A DNA stretch of 64,000 bases, taken from positions 120,514 to 184,513 of the forward strand of contig NZ_JACJUD010000008.1 in the NCBI RefSeq assembly GCF_014174475.1. Reading direction: 5' to 3'. This document shows positions 54,079 through 63,102 of the stretch, piece by piece; position 1 is the stretch's first letter; every line of letters begins with the position of its first letter. This DNA comes from Aquipseudomonas ullengensis (GTDB lineage Bacteria; Pseudomonadota; Gammaproteobacteria; Pseudomonadales; Pseudomonadaceae). The notes beneath the pieces were generated by a model. It did not search any database and was not told the origin of the DNA. It saw only the letters and a program-made list of their open reading frames with translations. The translations under genes and the position numbers were made by a program.

Positions 54079-55266
54079 ATGAGAGAAGCTGTCATCGTAT
54101 CCACCGCGCGTACCCCCATAGGCAAGGCACATCGGGGGGCGCTGAACGACATCAAGTCCCCCTCGATGACCGGCCATGTGCTGCTGCAGGCCGCCTTGCG
54201 CGCAGGCATTGACCCGGCTGAGGTGGAAGACGTGATCATCGGTGCGGCCATGGGCGCCGGCACTGCCGGGCGCAATCTGGCGCGCGCCGCTGCGCTGCGT
54301 GCCGGGATGGGCGTGAACGTCGCCGGCGCCACTGTCGATCGCCAGTGTGCTTCCGGGCTGATGGCGGTGGCCATCGCGGCCAAGCAGATCATGGTCGATC
54401 AGATGGACATCGTGATCGGCGGCGGTTCGGAGAACGTCAGTGCCCTGACCCCCAGCTATCTTGAGTGGGCGGTGCGGGACAAGGACAACGCGCTGGTAGA
54501 CGTCGTGCCAAGTGCCTACATGCCGATGATCGAGACGGCCGAGTACGTCGCTAGGAAGTACGGCGTCAGCCGTGAGGCCCAGGACGTCTTCGCCCTGGAG
54601 GCCAGTCGGCGTGCTGCAGTTGCCCTGGCCCGGGGCGTGTTCGATGAGGAAATAGCACCGCTACAGGTTCGCCAGAAGCTGGTGAACAAGGACACCAAGG
54701 AGGTCAGCTACAAGGACTTCCTGTTCGCCAAGGACGAATGCCCGCGCCTGGATACCACGGCCGAAGGCCTGGCCAACCTCAAGCCGGTGCTCGAAGGCGG
54801 CAGCGTCACGGCCGGCAACGCCAGCCAATTGTCCGATGGTGCCTCAGCCTGCCTGCTGATGGAGGCGCGACTGGCCGAGCAGCGCGGCTTGCAAGCCTTG
54901 GGTGCCTATCGCGGCTTCATGGTGACCGGCTGCGCGCCGGAGGAGATGGGCATCGGTCCGGTCACCGCCGTTCCCCAGTTGCTGAAGAAGCATGGCCTGA
55001 CCGTGGACGATGTCGGCCTCTGGGAGCTGAACGAGGCCTTCGCCTGCCAGGCGCTCTACTGCCGTGACAAGCTGGGCATCGACCCCGAGCGTTTCAACGT
55101 CAATGGTGGCGGCATCGCCCTCGGCCATCCATTCGGCATGACCGGCTCGCGCCTGGTGGGCAGCGCGCTCCTGGAAGGCCGCCGTCGCGGCGTGCGCTAC
55201 GTGGTGGTAACCATGTGCGTGGGCGGTGGCATGGGCGCGGCGGGGCTGTTCGAAGTCTACCGCTGA
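54079..55266 (+). CDS. Acetyl-CoA acetyltransferase / 3-ketoacyl-CoA thiolase
   Basis: 395 residues with the full thiolase catalytic set: nucleophile Cys90 (DRQCASGLMA), the GHPFGMTG His loop after NVNGGGIAL, and the C-terminal CVGGGMGAAGLF with the second Cys. It cleaves 3-ketoacyl-CoA with CoA. It is the only canonical thiolase in the window, in contrast to the two Cys-less relatives. It is co-transcribed with the fused ACAD upstream, and a terminator-like hairpin follows. Confidence 0.93.
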   Translation: MREAVIVSTARTPIGKAHRGALNDIKSPSMTGHVLLQAALRAGIDPAEVEDVIIGAAMGAGTAGRNLARAAALRAGMGVNVAGATVDRQCASGLMAVAIAAKQIMVDQMDIVIGGGSENVSALTPSYLEWAVRDKDNALVDVVPSAYMPMIETAEYVARKYGVSREAQDVFALEASRRAAVALARGVFDEEIAPLQVRQKLVNKDTKEVSYKDFLFAKDECPRLDTTAEGLANLKPVLEGGSVTAGNASQLSDGASACLLMEARLAEQRGLQALGAYRGFMVTGCAPEEMGIGPVTAVPQLLKKHGLTVDDVGLWELNEAFACQALYCRDKLGIDPERFNVNGGGIALGHPFGMTGSRLVGSALLEGRRRGVRYVVVTMCVGGGMGAAGLFEVYR

Positions 55267-55278
55267 GTGCTTGAAGGG

Positions 55279-55318
55279 CTGGCCGGGCATCCTGGAAACG
55301 GGGTGCCCGGCCATTTTC
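55279..55318 (+). terminator. Rho-independent terminator (likely)
   Basis: TGGCCGGGCATCC pairs with GGGTGCCCGGCCA (one mismatch near the loop), then ATTTTCATTT. It follows the thiolase gene and precedes the hydrolase gene. Confidence 0.7.
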
Positions 55319-55345
55319 ATTTCTAGGGCAAGAAGGCAATCAACA

Positions 55346-56080
55346 ATGGCAGATCTGATCTTTCTCCACGGCGGTCAACATGGTTCCTGGTGCTGGGAAC
55401 CGCTGATCGCGGAGCTGGGTGCTGGTGGGCAGTCGTTTGAGCGCATCATCGCGCTGGATATGCCGGGTTGTGGGCGCAAGCGGCATCGCGATCCACAGGA
55501 CGCGACGCTGGCCTCAGTTACGCGTGAGCTGAATGACGAGCTTCGAGCCCTTGGAGTGCGCGGCGGCGTCCTGGTGGGGCATTCCATCGCGGGCGTGCTG
55601 TTGCCGATGATGGCTGTGGAGGATTCAGCACTGTTTTCGCGCCTGGTCTACCTGAGCGCGGCCGTGCCGAAGGAGGGCCAGACCATCATGGAGATGTTGG
55701 GGACCGCACGACAGGGCGACGATCCTGAGCAGGTGGGGTGGCCGGTTGATTTGGCGAACACGTCACCCGAGGCGCTCAGTCTCGCCATGTTCGGTCGGGA
55801 TCTCCGCCCGGTACAGCTGGCATGGCTGCTCAATGAGGTCAGCCAGGACCTCACGCCCCCCGCCGCCCAGTTCGAGCCGGTGTCGCGGCGCGGTTATCGG
55901 GAGGCGGGGGTTGCGGCGAGCTACATCCTTACCCTGCGTGACGATATCCTGCCACCACCGTGGCAGCGGCGCTTCGCCGAGCGGCTGGGCTGTGAAGAGA
56001 TGATCGAGATCGACACGCCCCATGAGCCTTTTGTGTCGCACCCAGAGTTGCTGGCCGAGGTGTTGCGGCGGTTTGCTTGA
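55346..56080 (+). CDS. Alpha/beta hydrolase (hydroxynitrile lyase/salicylate esterase-like)
   Basis: 244 residues, short hydrolase: FLHGGQHGSWCWEPL (6-20), DMPGCGRK, nucleophile Ser80 in GHSIAG, and a late DTPHEPFVSHPELLAEVL with the His. Its size and HG-x-W-x-W motif match the plant-type hydroxynitrile lyase/methyl-salicylate esterase family in bacteria. The ATG at 55346 was preferred because the longer frame overlaps the thiolase end and has no family support. Ester or thioester cleavage is likely; substrate unknown. Confidence 0.82.
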   Translation: MADLIFLHGGQHGSWCWEPLIAELGAGGQSFERIIALDMPGCGRKRHRDPQDATLASVTRELNDELRALGVRGGVLVGHSIAGVLLPMMAVEDSALFSRLVYLSAAVPKEGQTIMEMLGTARQGDDPEQVGWPVDLANTSPEALSLAMFGRDLRPVQLAWLLNEVSQDLTPPAAQFEPVSRRGYREAGVAASYILTLRDDILPPPWQRRFAERLGCEEMIEIDTPHEPFVSHPELLAEVLRRFA

Positions 56081-56144
56081 GAGCTGCAGGCGTTTTCCCT
56101 GAGTCTCTTCGATAAGCGGGTCGCTGGTCTGTTTCTTCCAATAA

Positions 56145-56180
56145 AAAATGCATGGCCGGGCGAACCTGGCCATGCATTTT
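56145..56180. terminator. Bidirectional rho-independent terminator
   Basis: AAAATGCATGGCC pairs perfectly with GGCCATGCATTTT around a 10-base loop, giving A- and T-runs on either side. It separates the convergent hydrolase and ACAD operons. Confidence 0.9.
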
Positions 56181-56217
56181 GATGGGCGGCAATCAGCGCC
56201 CAGACGTCCACTTAGGA

Positions 56218-57372
56218 TCAGGCCACCGCGACAGTTGTCCTCTCTTGGGCTGCCATCTGCTCGAAGTGGTGCATGCTGCTACCCAGGGCACTATTGATCA
56301 GGGTCATACGCTTGAAGTAGTGGCCGATCACGTATTCCTCGGTAACCCCGATGCCACCGTGCAGCTGGATGGATTGGCCGCAGACGAAGTGGCCACTCTT
56401 GCCGATATGGGCCTTGGCTGCCGACAGGGCGAGGGTGCGCTCGGCCGAACCCTTGTCCAGGCTGGAAAGGGCGTAGTGGAGCATGCCACGAGACAACTCC
56501 AGCTCGATCAGCATTTCACTCATCCGGTGCTGAAGGCTCTGAAAGTCGCCCAGCAACTGGCCGAACTGCTTGCGAGTTTTCAGGTAGTCGCGGGTGATCC
56601 AGAGGGAGCGCTCCATGATGCCAACGGCTTCGGCGCAGAGCGCTACCGTGGCCTGTTCAATGCCGCGCCGCAACGCTGCGAAACCGAGGCCGGTGGCCCC
56701 CAGCAGGTTCGTCTGGGTGACTTCCACGTCACGCAGGTAGAAGTGGCTGGCCCAGCGGTTGTCGATCAGGCGTACGTCGCGACGTTCAACCCCGGGTGAC
56801 TTCGGGTCCACCAGAAAGAGGCTGATGCCTTGCTCGTCGTCATGCTTGCCACTGGTGCGAGCGGATACGATCAACAGTTCAGCGACGTTGCCGGCGACTA
56901 CCGCGACCTTTTCGCCATTGAGGTACCAGCGACCACTATCGATAGCGGTGGCGGTGGCACGGGTCTGCACATGGGCAGTGTTGCCCCGGGCGTCGGCTTC
57001 CTCATGGGCCAGCACGGGCAGCAGTTCGCCCAGGCAGAGAGCCTGGAGCAACGGTGCGGCTTTGGCGTCACGGCTGGCTATCAGGGTCTGGGCGGCCAGA
57101 ACCGCCACAGCCCAGAAGGGCTCCACGCAGAGTACGCGGCCAATCTCTTCCATCACCAGGGCGGACTCCACCGCCGAGCAGTTCATTCCGCCGAACTCTT
57201 CAGGCACCGTCAGGCCTAGCAGGCCCAAGTCGGCCATTTGCTGCCAGTGACTCGAATCGAAAGAGCCTTTGTCGACCACCGAGGCGCGTTTGTCGAATGC
57301 GCAGTTGTCCTCCATAAAACGGCGGACGCTGTCTTGCAGCATGGTTTGTTCTTGGTTGAGTTGGAAATCCAT
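56218..57372 (-). CDS. Acyl-CoA dehydrogenase, small-type subunit (pair B)
   Basis: 384 residues: MDFQLNQEQTMLQDSVRRFM start, TRKQFGQLLGDFQSLQHRMSEM and QLHGGIGVTEEYVIGHYFKR. It is clearly related to the pair A small subunit at 35442 (same block order and similar C-terminal motif). It starts 3 bases after the stop of its large partner. The alpha/beta pairing is inferred from adjacency and from known heteromeric ACADs of steroid degraders. It is the last gene of the five-gene minus-strand operon. Confidence 0.88.
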   Translation of the reverse strand: MDFQLNQEQTMLQDSVRRFMEDNCAFDKRASVVDKGSFDSSHWQQMADLGLLGLTVPEEFGGMNCSAVESALVMEEIGRVLCVEPFWAVAVLAAQTLIASRDAKAAPLLQALCLGELLPVLAHEEADARGNTAHVQTRATATAIDSGRWYLNGEKVAVVAGNVAELLIVSARTSGKHDDEQGISLFLVDPKSPGVERRDVRLIDNRWASHFYLRDVEVTQTNLLGATGLGFAALRRGIEQATVALCAEAVGIMERSLWITRDYLKTRKQFGQLLGDFQSLQHRMSEMLIELELSRGMLHYALSSLDKGSAERTLALSAAKAHIGKSGHFVCGQSIQLHGGIGVTEEYVIGHYFKRMTLINSALGSSMHHFEQMAAQERTTVAVA

Positions 57373-57375
57373 GGC

Positions 57376-58575
57376 TCATAGCTCCAGGAATGAACGGGCG
57401 ATGATGGTGCGCTGGACCTCGTTGGCCCCGCCGTAGATGGTGGTGGCGCGGCGGTAGAAGTAGTCGGCCATGATGCCGGGTGCGTATTCCGGGCCTGGGG
57501 CCCAGGCTTTCTCGAGGGTGGTGTCGCCTAATGGATCGGGGTAGACGTAACTGGCGTAGCAACCCAGTGCCTCGACTTGCAGCTCACCGATCTTCTGCAG
57601 CAGTTCCGAGCCGCGGATCTTCAACAGCGAGCCCACCGGTAGACGGCTCTGACCACCGGCTTTTTCGTGAAGGGCACGCAGGCTCAGCCAGCGCAAGGCT
57701 TGGAGGTCGGTGTCCAGCTGCGCCAGGCGAGTGGCGAAGCCAGGGCGGTCGATCAGGCGCTGACCATCGGCCTGCTTGAGATTGAGGAACTTGCGCAGGC
57801 GTGCCAGGTTGGCATTGTTGCGCGGCCACTCGGCACTGAAGGCGCGTTCATTCTCCAGAAGGAACTTGGCATAGGTCCAACCCTTGCCTTCCTCTCCCAC
57901 CAGATTGGTTACTGGCACCCGAACGTCGTCGAAGAAGACCTCGTTGAGGCTGTGGCTCTCGCCAATGTCATGGATAGGACGGATAGTCACGCCGGGGGCT
58001 TCACGGTCCACGAGAATCATGGAAATGCCGCGCTGGCGAGCCTCGGGGTCGGTCTTCACCAGGACGAAAATCATCTCGGCTGTCTCGACAAACGAGGTCC
58101 AGATCTTGTGGCCGTTGATCACGTATTCGTTGCCATCGCGGTCGGCACGGGTGCTGAGCGAGCCCAAGTCGGAACCGGCATTTGGCTCGGAGAAGCCCTG
58201 GCCCCAGTACACGTCGCCATTGAGGATACGTGGACCGTACTCCTGCTTCATGACGTCGCTGCCGAAGGTCATGATTACCGGACCGATCATCTTGAATCCG
58301 GCGGTATCCACTGACGGTGCGCCGGCGAGGAGGCACTCCTCATCAAAGATAAACTGGCGCACCGGCGACCAGCCCGTGCCGCCCCAGTGTTTGGGCCAGT
58401 TCGCGCCGGACCAGCCTTGACGGTTGAGGATCTTCGTCCATTGACGGGTGTCCTCGCGCAGCGGGTGGTAGCCACGGCGGTTGCGCTCGGCCAGGTCGGC
58501 CGGGAGGTTGGCCTTGAGGAAGGCGCGAACCTCCTGGCGGAAGTTTTCGTCTTCCTGATCCAGTGTGAAATGCAT
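57376..58575 (-). CDS. Acyl-CoA dehydrogenase, large-type subunit (pair B)
   Basis: 399 residues: SEPNAGSDLGSLST, GHKIWTSFVETAEM, LLENERAFSAEWPRN, and IYGGANEVQRTIIARSFLEL at the C-terminus. As in the other large units, the Y-E-G catalytic Glu is Gly. It is related to the 36608 large subunit (same HFTLDQEDENFRQEVRAFL-type start), so pairs A and B are likely duplicates. There is a 92-base gap to the preceding ACAD gene. Confidence 0.89.
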   Translation of the reverse strand: MHFTLDQEDENFRQEVRAFLKANLPADLAERNRRGYHPLREDTRQWTKILNRQGWSGANWPKHWGGTGWSPVRQFIFDEECLLAGAPSVDTAGFKMIGPVIMTFGSDVMKQEYGPRILNGDVYWGQGFSEPNAGSDLGSLSTRADRDGNEYVINGHKIWTSFVETAEMIFVLVKTDPEARQRGISMILVDREAPGVTIRPIHDIGESHSLNEVFFDDVRVPVTNLVGEEGKGWTYAKFLLENERAFSAEWPRNNANLARLRKFLNLKQADGQRLIDRPGFATRLAQLDTDLQALRWLSLRALHEKAGGQSRLPVGSLLKIRGSELLQKIGELQVEALGCYASYVYPDPLGDTTLEKAWAPGPEYAPGIMADYFYRRATTIYGGANEVQRTIIARSFLEL

Positions 58576-58667
58576 GGGGTTCAGTCCTGTTTACTACGAG
58601 CGGTGATTCCGCTCCTGTCATTAGCGTGTGTGGTATCCGGCGGCGGGCAGTTCAGCCGTGCTGGCCC

Positions 58668-59870
58668 TTATTGGGGCGCAGCGTTGAAGGGCATGCCCTT
58701 GTCCGGCCGGTGATCCTGGGGCAGGCCAAGGACCCGCTCGGCGAGGGTGTTGAGCAGCAGTTCGTCGGTTCCGCCGGCGATGCGCAGGCTGGGGTCAAGC
58801 CAGGCGCGCGCGAAGTCATTCACCGCATGGCCATGACGGGCCAGTTGCGCGCCATTGGCGCCCAGCAGGTCCATGGCCGTTGCTCCGAGGGTCTGTCGGG
58901 TACGACCCAGCAGCAACTTGCGAATGGCGCCTTCCGGTCCGGGCGCCTGGCCGCGGGCGAAGGCATCCAGGGCGCGACGGTGGATGGCGCGCAGACCTTG
59001 GCGCTCGACGAAGACTTCGGCAATGCGTGCGCGCACTTCACCGTCATCTAGGGCTGGCCGACCATTGAGACGGGCCTTGCTGGCAAGCTCGACGAAGTTT
59101 TCCAGGGTTGGGCCGTAACCAGACTCATCGGTGACGGCGTAGCGTTCAATCATCAGGGTCTCGACCGCTACCTTGAAGCCGCCGTTGATCTCGCCCAGGC
59201 GTTGTTCGTCGGGGACGAAGACCTCGTCAAAGAAGACTTCGTTGAGGTCCTTTTCTTCGCCGAGGCGATGGATCGGCTGAACCTTGATGCCCGGCGATTT
59301 CATGTCGACGAAGAAGTAGGTGAGGCCGGCGTGCTTGGGCAGGCTCGGATCGGTGCGGGCCACTATCACCCCCCAGTCCGCAATCTGCGCCCAGCTGGTC
59401 CAGACCTTCTGGCCGCTAAGCAGCCAGCCACCTTCAGTGGGTACGGCTTTCAGGCGTAGGGAGGCCAGATCGGAACCGGCCGAGGGCTCGGAAAACAACT
59501 GGCACCAGATCAGATCGCCGCGCACGGTGGCCGGTGCCAGTTTCTGTTTCCAGGCCTCGGGGGCATAACGCAGGAAGATCGGCAGCGGGTTGTTCAGGCT
59601 GATGCTGAAGTAGAGCAGCGGCAGGTCGTAGCGCATTTCCTCTTCGCAGAAGATGACTTTTTCCAGCTCACTGCCACCTGCGCCGCCGTATTCGTGGGGC
59701 AGGGTGATGCAGCCGTAGCCATGCTGGACTTTGTGAGCCTGCCAGGCACGACCCAGGGCCAGGTCATCGTCGAAGGACAGGCCGTGACGAGTCTGCCCGG
59801 AGTACTTTGGGGCATGCTCGGCAAGCCAGGTGCGGGCGCGTTCGCGGTACAGCTTGAGTTCATGGTTCAT
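58668..59870 (-). CDS. Acyl-CoA dehydrogenase, large-type subunit (pair C)
   Basis: 400 residues: LFSEPSAGSDLASLRLKA, GQKVWTSWAQIADW, MIERYAVTDES and a C-terminal IAGGTDELLLNTLAERVLGLP. The usual Q-R of the NEIQR motif is replaced by L-L, making this the most divergent large unit. It follows its small partner by 5 bases. The gene order, small then large, is the same as in the two fused proteins and opposite to pairs A and B. Confidence 0.88.
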   Translation of the reverse strand: MNHELKLYRERARTWLAEHAPKYSGQTRHGLSFDDDLALGRAWQAHKVQHGYGCITLPHEYGGAGGSELEKVIFCEEEMRYDLPLLYFSISLNNPLPIFLRYAPEAWKQKLAPATVRGDLIWCQLFSEPSAGSDLASLRLKAVPTEGGWLLSGQKVWTSWAQIADWGVIVARTDPSLPKHAGLTYFFVDMKSPGIKVQPIHRLGEEKDLNEVFFDEVFVPDEQRLGEINGGFKVAVETLMIERYAVTDESGYGPTLENFVELASKARLNGRPALDDGEVRARIAEVFVERQGLRAIHRRALDAFARGQAPGPEGAIRKLLLGRTRQTLGATAMDLLGANGAQLARHGHAVNDFARAWLDPSLRIAGGTDELLLNTLAERVLGLPQDHRPDKGMPFNAAPQ

Positions 59871-59875
59871 GTCGG

Positions 59876-60982
59876 TTACCCCGCCAGCGCGGTTGCGGAT
59901 TCGAGTCCAAGATCAGCCAACAGGCGTTCGCGCCAGTAGGTGAGGCTGCCCAGTTCCAGGGCCAGGCTGCGAGAGCGCCGGTAGAAGTGGTGGGGCATGG
60001 CTTCCCACGTCATGCCCATGCCGCCGTGCACGTGGAGGTTTTCCTGGGCGGCGAGGTTGTAGGCGCGAATCGCGGCGATGCGCGCGGCGGAGGTCAGCTG
60101 CTGGCGTGCGGGGAGGTTTTGTTCCCACGCATCCAGGGCGTCACTGGCGCAGCCCCTGGCGATTTCCAGCAGGCAGTAGATCTCTGCCAGCTTGTGTTTG
60201 ATGCCCTGGAAGCCACCGATCAGCTGGCCGAAGGCGCGACGCTCGCGTGCGTAGTTGCAGGCCATGTCGAGGCAGGCTTGGGCGCCGCCAATCTGCTCAA
60301 AGGCAGTGGCCAGTGCCGCCAGATTGCCAACCTCGTGGAGCAGCTCGGTGTCGCCGAGATGAATGGCTTCGGCCTGGATAAACTGCAGGACGGCTGCGGC
60401 GCGGGAGTTATCGAAGCCTTCCGCCAGGTGACGTTGCACGCCGGGCTGGTCAAGACGCACGAGGTAAAGTCCATTGCCGCGCTCATTGCCCGCCTGAACC
60501 AGGGCTATGTCGGCGACGGCGGCAAAAGCAGCCAGGGCTTTTTCGCCGTCGAGCCGACCATTGCGCACCTGGGCTGAGCTGCTGCCGCTAAGGCCGCTTT
60601 CGGCGGGATCGGCCAGAGCCAGAGTAGCGATGGCGTCACCGCTGGCCAGGGCGCCAACCCATTCCTGATGTTCATCCAGGCCGGCCTGGAGCAGGGCATG
60701 GGCGGCCAGGGTATTGGCAATTAGGGGCAGGGAGCCGGTGAGCTGGCCCAGTTCTTCGCAGATCACGGCAAGACCGCCCCAGCCAAGGCCCAAGCCGCCG
60801 GCGCTTTCCTGTATGGCCACGGACGGCCAGCCCTGCTCGACGGCATGGCGCCAGAGCAGCTGGTCGAAGCTGCCGGGCTCGTTGAGCAGTGATTTCAGGT
60901 GCTCGGATGTCGCCTGATCCTGGAGCAGGCGCCGGGCCTGTTCGCGGATGCTGGCGAGGTCTTCAGCGTGATCGGCTTGCAT
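59876..60982 (-). CDS. Acyl-CoA dehydrogenase, small-type subunit (pair C)
   Basis: 368 residues: RERRAFGQLIGGFQGIKHKLAEI and HVHGGMGMTWEAMPHHFYRR. The FAD-contact Gln of the QxHGGxG motif is His here. The N-terminal and middle domains are poorly conserved compared with pairs A and B. It follows the DUF35 gene by 10 bases, so a DUF35-ACAD unit is co-transcribed. In steroid side-chain degradation, adjacent ACAD, MaoC, DUF35 and Ltp2 act in sequence; a similar order is possible here. Confidence 0.86.
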   Translation of the reverse strand: MQADHAEDLASIREQARRLLQDQATSEHLKSLLNEPGSFDQLLWRHAVEQGWPSVAIQESAGGLGLGWGGLAVICEELGQLTGSLPLIANTLAAHALLQAGLDEHQEWVGALASGDAIATLALADPAESGLSGSSSAQVRNGRLDGEKALAAFAAVADIALVQAGNERGNGLYLVRLDQPGVQRHLAEGFDNSRAAAVLQFIQAEAIHLGDTELLHEVGNLAALATAFEQIGGAQACLDMACNYARERRAFGQLIGGFQGIKHKLAEIYCLLEIARGCASDALDAWEQNLPARQQLTSAARIAAIRAYNLAAQENLHVHGGMGMTWEAMPHHFYRRSRSLALELGSLTYWRERLLADLGLESATALAG

Positions 60983-60992
60983 GCGGACTCTC

Positions 60993-61400
60993 TCAGGCTG
61001 GAGTGAATAGGGGGAGGTACACGTCTTCCGCCGCCTCGAAGGCCACCTTCACCCGTTGGCCGATAAAGGCCGATTCGGGTGGACAGCCAACGATGTTGGT
61101 CGTCAGCTGTAGACCTTGCTGCTCGTCGAGGCTGACGATGGCGACGGCGTATGGAACCTCCTGACCCGGACTCCAAGGTTGGTGGTTGACGGTCAGGGCT
61201 TCGATGGTGCCCCAGCCTGAAACGGTCTCGGGGGCGAGATTCCGGCTGAGGCATTTGGGACAGACGATTCCCGCAGGGTGCAGCCAGAAACGGCAATCGG
61301 CGCAGCGCAGGAAGCGCAACTGGCCGTCTGCACCGCTGGTCCAGAAGAAACGGTTCAGGTCGTCCAGCTCGGGAAGAATTCGGTTCGAAGCAGTGCTCAT
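60993..61400 (-). CDS. DUF35 OB-fold / zinc-ribbon protein (Ltp2 partner type)
   Basis: 135 residues. A rubredoxin-like zinc ribbon has Cys33, Cys36, Cys47 and Cys50 (CADC and CPKC). An OB-fold follows (GWGTIEALTVNH, VPYAVAIVSLDE, IGQRVKVAFE). DUF35 domains form complexes with Ltp2-type thiolases and help retro-aldol cleavage of acyl-CoA side chains. The two Cys-less thiolase-like genes of this window lie far away, at 5454 and 19473. It is first gene of the five-gene operon, under box 12. Confidence 0.9.
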   Translation of the reverse strand: MSTASNRILPELDDLNRFFWTSGADGQLRFLRCADCRFWLHPAGIVCPKCLSRNLAPETVSGWGTIEALTVNHQPWSPGQEVPYAVAIVSLDEQQGLQLTTNIVGCPPESAFIGQRVKVAFEAAEDVYLPLFTPA

Positions 61401-61484
61401 TGGGTTCTCCAGGGGCTTTGGCGGTGCCTTGCATCATGCGTCAGGTTTCGCCCTGCCATCTATGGCTTGCTCGCTTGGGATTAA

Positions 61485-61505
61485 AACTAACACAATGTTA
61501 TTTTT
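61485..61505. promoter_or_regulatory. Regulatory box 12 (shared dyad)
   Basis: Left arm AACTAA, 7-base spacer ending in ATG, right arm TTATTT, 84 bases upstream of the DUF35-ACAD operon. The region is AT-rich. Confidence 0.55.
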
Positions 61506-61607
61506 ATTGTATAGTTCCTTCCAAGGCAAGCGTCCTGCTGGTTAAGCCTTAATAACTGATCCCCCTGCGTCAGCTGTGCGTCAGGCACTCTGCGAGGGAA
61601 GTAATCA

Positions 61608-61628
61608 AGCTGATCATGGGTCAGCTAT
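61608..61628. promoter_or_regulatory. Regulatory box 13 (shared dyad)
   Basis: Left arm AGCTGA, 7-base spacer, right arm TCAGCT (perfect inverted arms), 23 bases before the SDR at 61652. With box 12 it forms a pair in one divergent region, as boxes 7/8 and 9/10 do. Confidence 0.75.
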
Positions 61629-61651
61629 ATATGGCGTATGGAGGTTCATGA

Positions 61652-62347
61652 ATGTCTAATCTGGTCGTGGTTACGGGTGCCGCAGGCGCCCTCGGGCGCG
61701 CGGTTGCCCATGCATTCATTGAGGAAGGCCACTCGCTGTTGCTGGTGGATTGCAACGAGACGGTTCTGCGCTCCGCCTATGAAGGGATGGCAGGCACCCT
61801 GCATTTCCTGGTGACCGATCTGACCGACGGCGCGGCGACTCTGGCGGCACTGGGCGGTGCCGTGGAAGCCCATGGTCCTGCGGCGGTGCTCTGCAATATC
61901 GCCGGCGGTTTTGCCATGGGTGTGGATGTACATGATGCCGATGCCTCCGTGTGGGAGCGCATGATGGATATGAACGTGTCTACCACCCTGAACGCCTGCC
62001 GGGCTTTAGTGCCAGGCATGCAGGCGGCCGGTCGCGGCAAGATCATCAACGTTTCGGCGGCTTCCGCCAGCAGCGGCAGGGGGAGCATGGGCGCCTACTG
62101 CGCTTCCAAAAGCGTGGTGGCGCGGATTACCGAATCCATGGCGCAGGAACTGCGGGATCAAGGCATTAATGTAAACGCTGTGGCGCCGAGCATCATCGAC
62201 ACTCCAGCGAACCGTGGAGCCATGCCAGACGCCGATGCCAGCAAGTGGGTATCCACTCGCCAACTGGCTGATGTGATCTGTTTCCTCGCCTCCGAGCGGT
62301 CCAATGCCATCCACGGCGCGGTGATCCCTGTGGTGGGGTTGTCCTGA
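61652..62347 (+). CDS. Short-chain dehydrogenase/reductase (SDR)
   Basis: 231 residues: cofactor turn TGAAGALG (8-15), a changed NNAG (CNIAGG), S135 and Y149-x3-K153 (YCASK). The closing segment AVIPVVGLS is short. It is somewhat smaller than usual but complete. GGAGG precedes the ATG. Its stop overlaps the next crotonase start by one base, so a 3-hydroxyacyl-CoA dehydrogenase role alongside a hydratase is plausible. Confidence 0.86.
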   Translation: MSNLVVVTGAAGALGRAVAHAFIEEGHSLLLVDCNETVLRSAYEGMAGTLHFLVTDLTDGAATLAALGGAVEAHGPAAVLCNIAGGFAMGVDVHDADASVWERMMDMNVSTTLNACRALVPGMQAAGRGKIINVSAASASSGRGSMGAYCASKSVVARITESMAQELRDQGINVNAVAPSIIDTPANRGAMPDADASKWVSTRQLADVICFLASERSNAIHGAVIPVVGLS

Positions 62348-63090
62348 TGGAAGGCCGAGTTCTGGTCGGGCAACCGGCAGAAGGCGTCTGCCTAATCCGC
62401 ATCAATCGACCTGAGCGGCGCAACGCGCTCGATGTGGCGACTTATGCGCAGCTGGGAGAGGCACTGCTGGCTGCCGAGCGGAACGACGCCATCCGGGTCA
62501 TTGTGCTGACGGGAGAGGGTCAGCACTTCACCGCAGGCAACGACCTGGCCGACTTTCGTTTGCTGAAGGATGCGGAGTCGGTTCCTGGAATCGACTTCCT
62601 GCGCATCCTCTGCGGATTGTCCAAGCCGGTGGTCGCCGCGGTCGAAGGCTACGCCATCGGTATCGGCACGACCCTGTTGCTGCATTGCGATCTTGCGTAT
62701 GCCGGCAAGGGCAGTACTTTCCGACTGCCCTTTGTTGGGCTCGGGCTCTGTCCCGAGGGGGGCGCAACCTACCTGCTGCCACGGCTTGCCGGCAGTAAGG
62801 TGGCCACTAACCTACTGTATTTTGGCGAACCATTTCTTGCTGACTATGCGCAGGAAATTGGCCTGATCAATGAGGTGGTAGAGCAGGGGCGGGCGCTAGA
62901 AACTGCACTCCAGCGTGCGGAGATCTTGTCTCGTTTGCCAGCGCAGGCGCTGAGCAAGACAAAGGCACTGCTATCCAGTCATGGAAGAGTCGAGCTGAAC
63001 AGGGTGGTTGCTGCGGAAGAAGCGGTATTTCTGGAGTGCTGTGCTTCGGACGAAGCTCAGGCAGCATTTAGCGCATTTATAAAGCGCTGA
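62347..63090 (+). CDS. Enoyl-CoA hydratase/isomerase family protein
   Basis: 247 residues: INRPERRNALD, FTAGNDLADF, YAIGIGTTLLLHCDLAYA, then LPFVGLGLCPEGGATYLLPRLAG, where Glu sits in the hydratase/ECI-type catalytic loop. Starts in the stop codon of the SDR (TGATG). It is followed after 12 bases by another crotonase. The two share INRPERRNAL-type starts but differ in the active-site loops, so they are likely sequential enzymes or a hydratase-isomerase pair. Confidence 0.87.
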   Translation: MEGRVLVGQPAEGVCLIRINRPERRNALDVATYAQLGEALLAAERNDAIRVIVLTGEGQHFTAGNDLADFRLLKDAESVPGIDFLRILCGLSKPVVAAVEGYAIGIGTTLLLHCDLAYAGKGSTFRLPFVGLGLCPEGGATYLLPRLAGSKVATNLLYFGEPFLADYAQEIGLINEVVEQGRALETALQRAEILSRLPAQALSKTKALLSSHGRVELNRVVAAEEAVFLECCASDEAQAAFSAFIKR

Positions 63091-63102
63091 AGGAGCAGTT
63101 GG

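Noticed and set aside
52777..54177. 466-codon minus-strand frame opposite the fused ACAD
   Set aside because: No start context or domain, and it overlaps a clear ACAD domain on the other strand.
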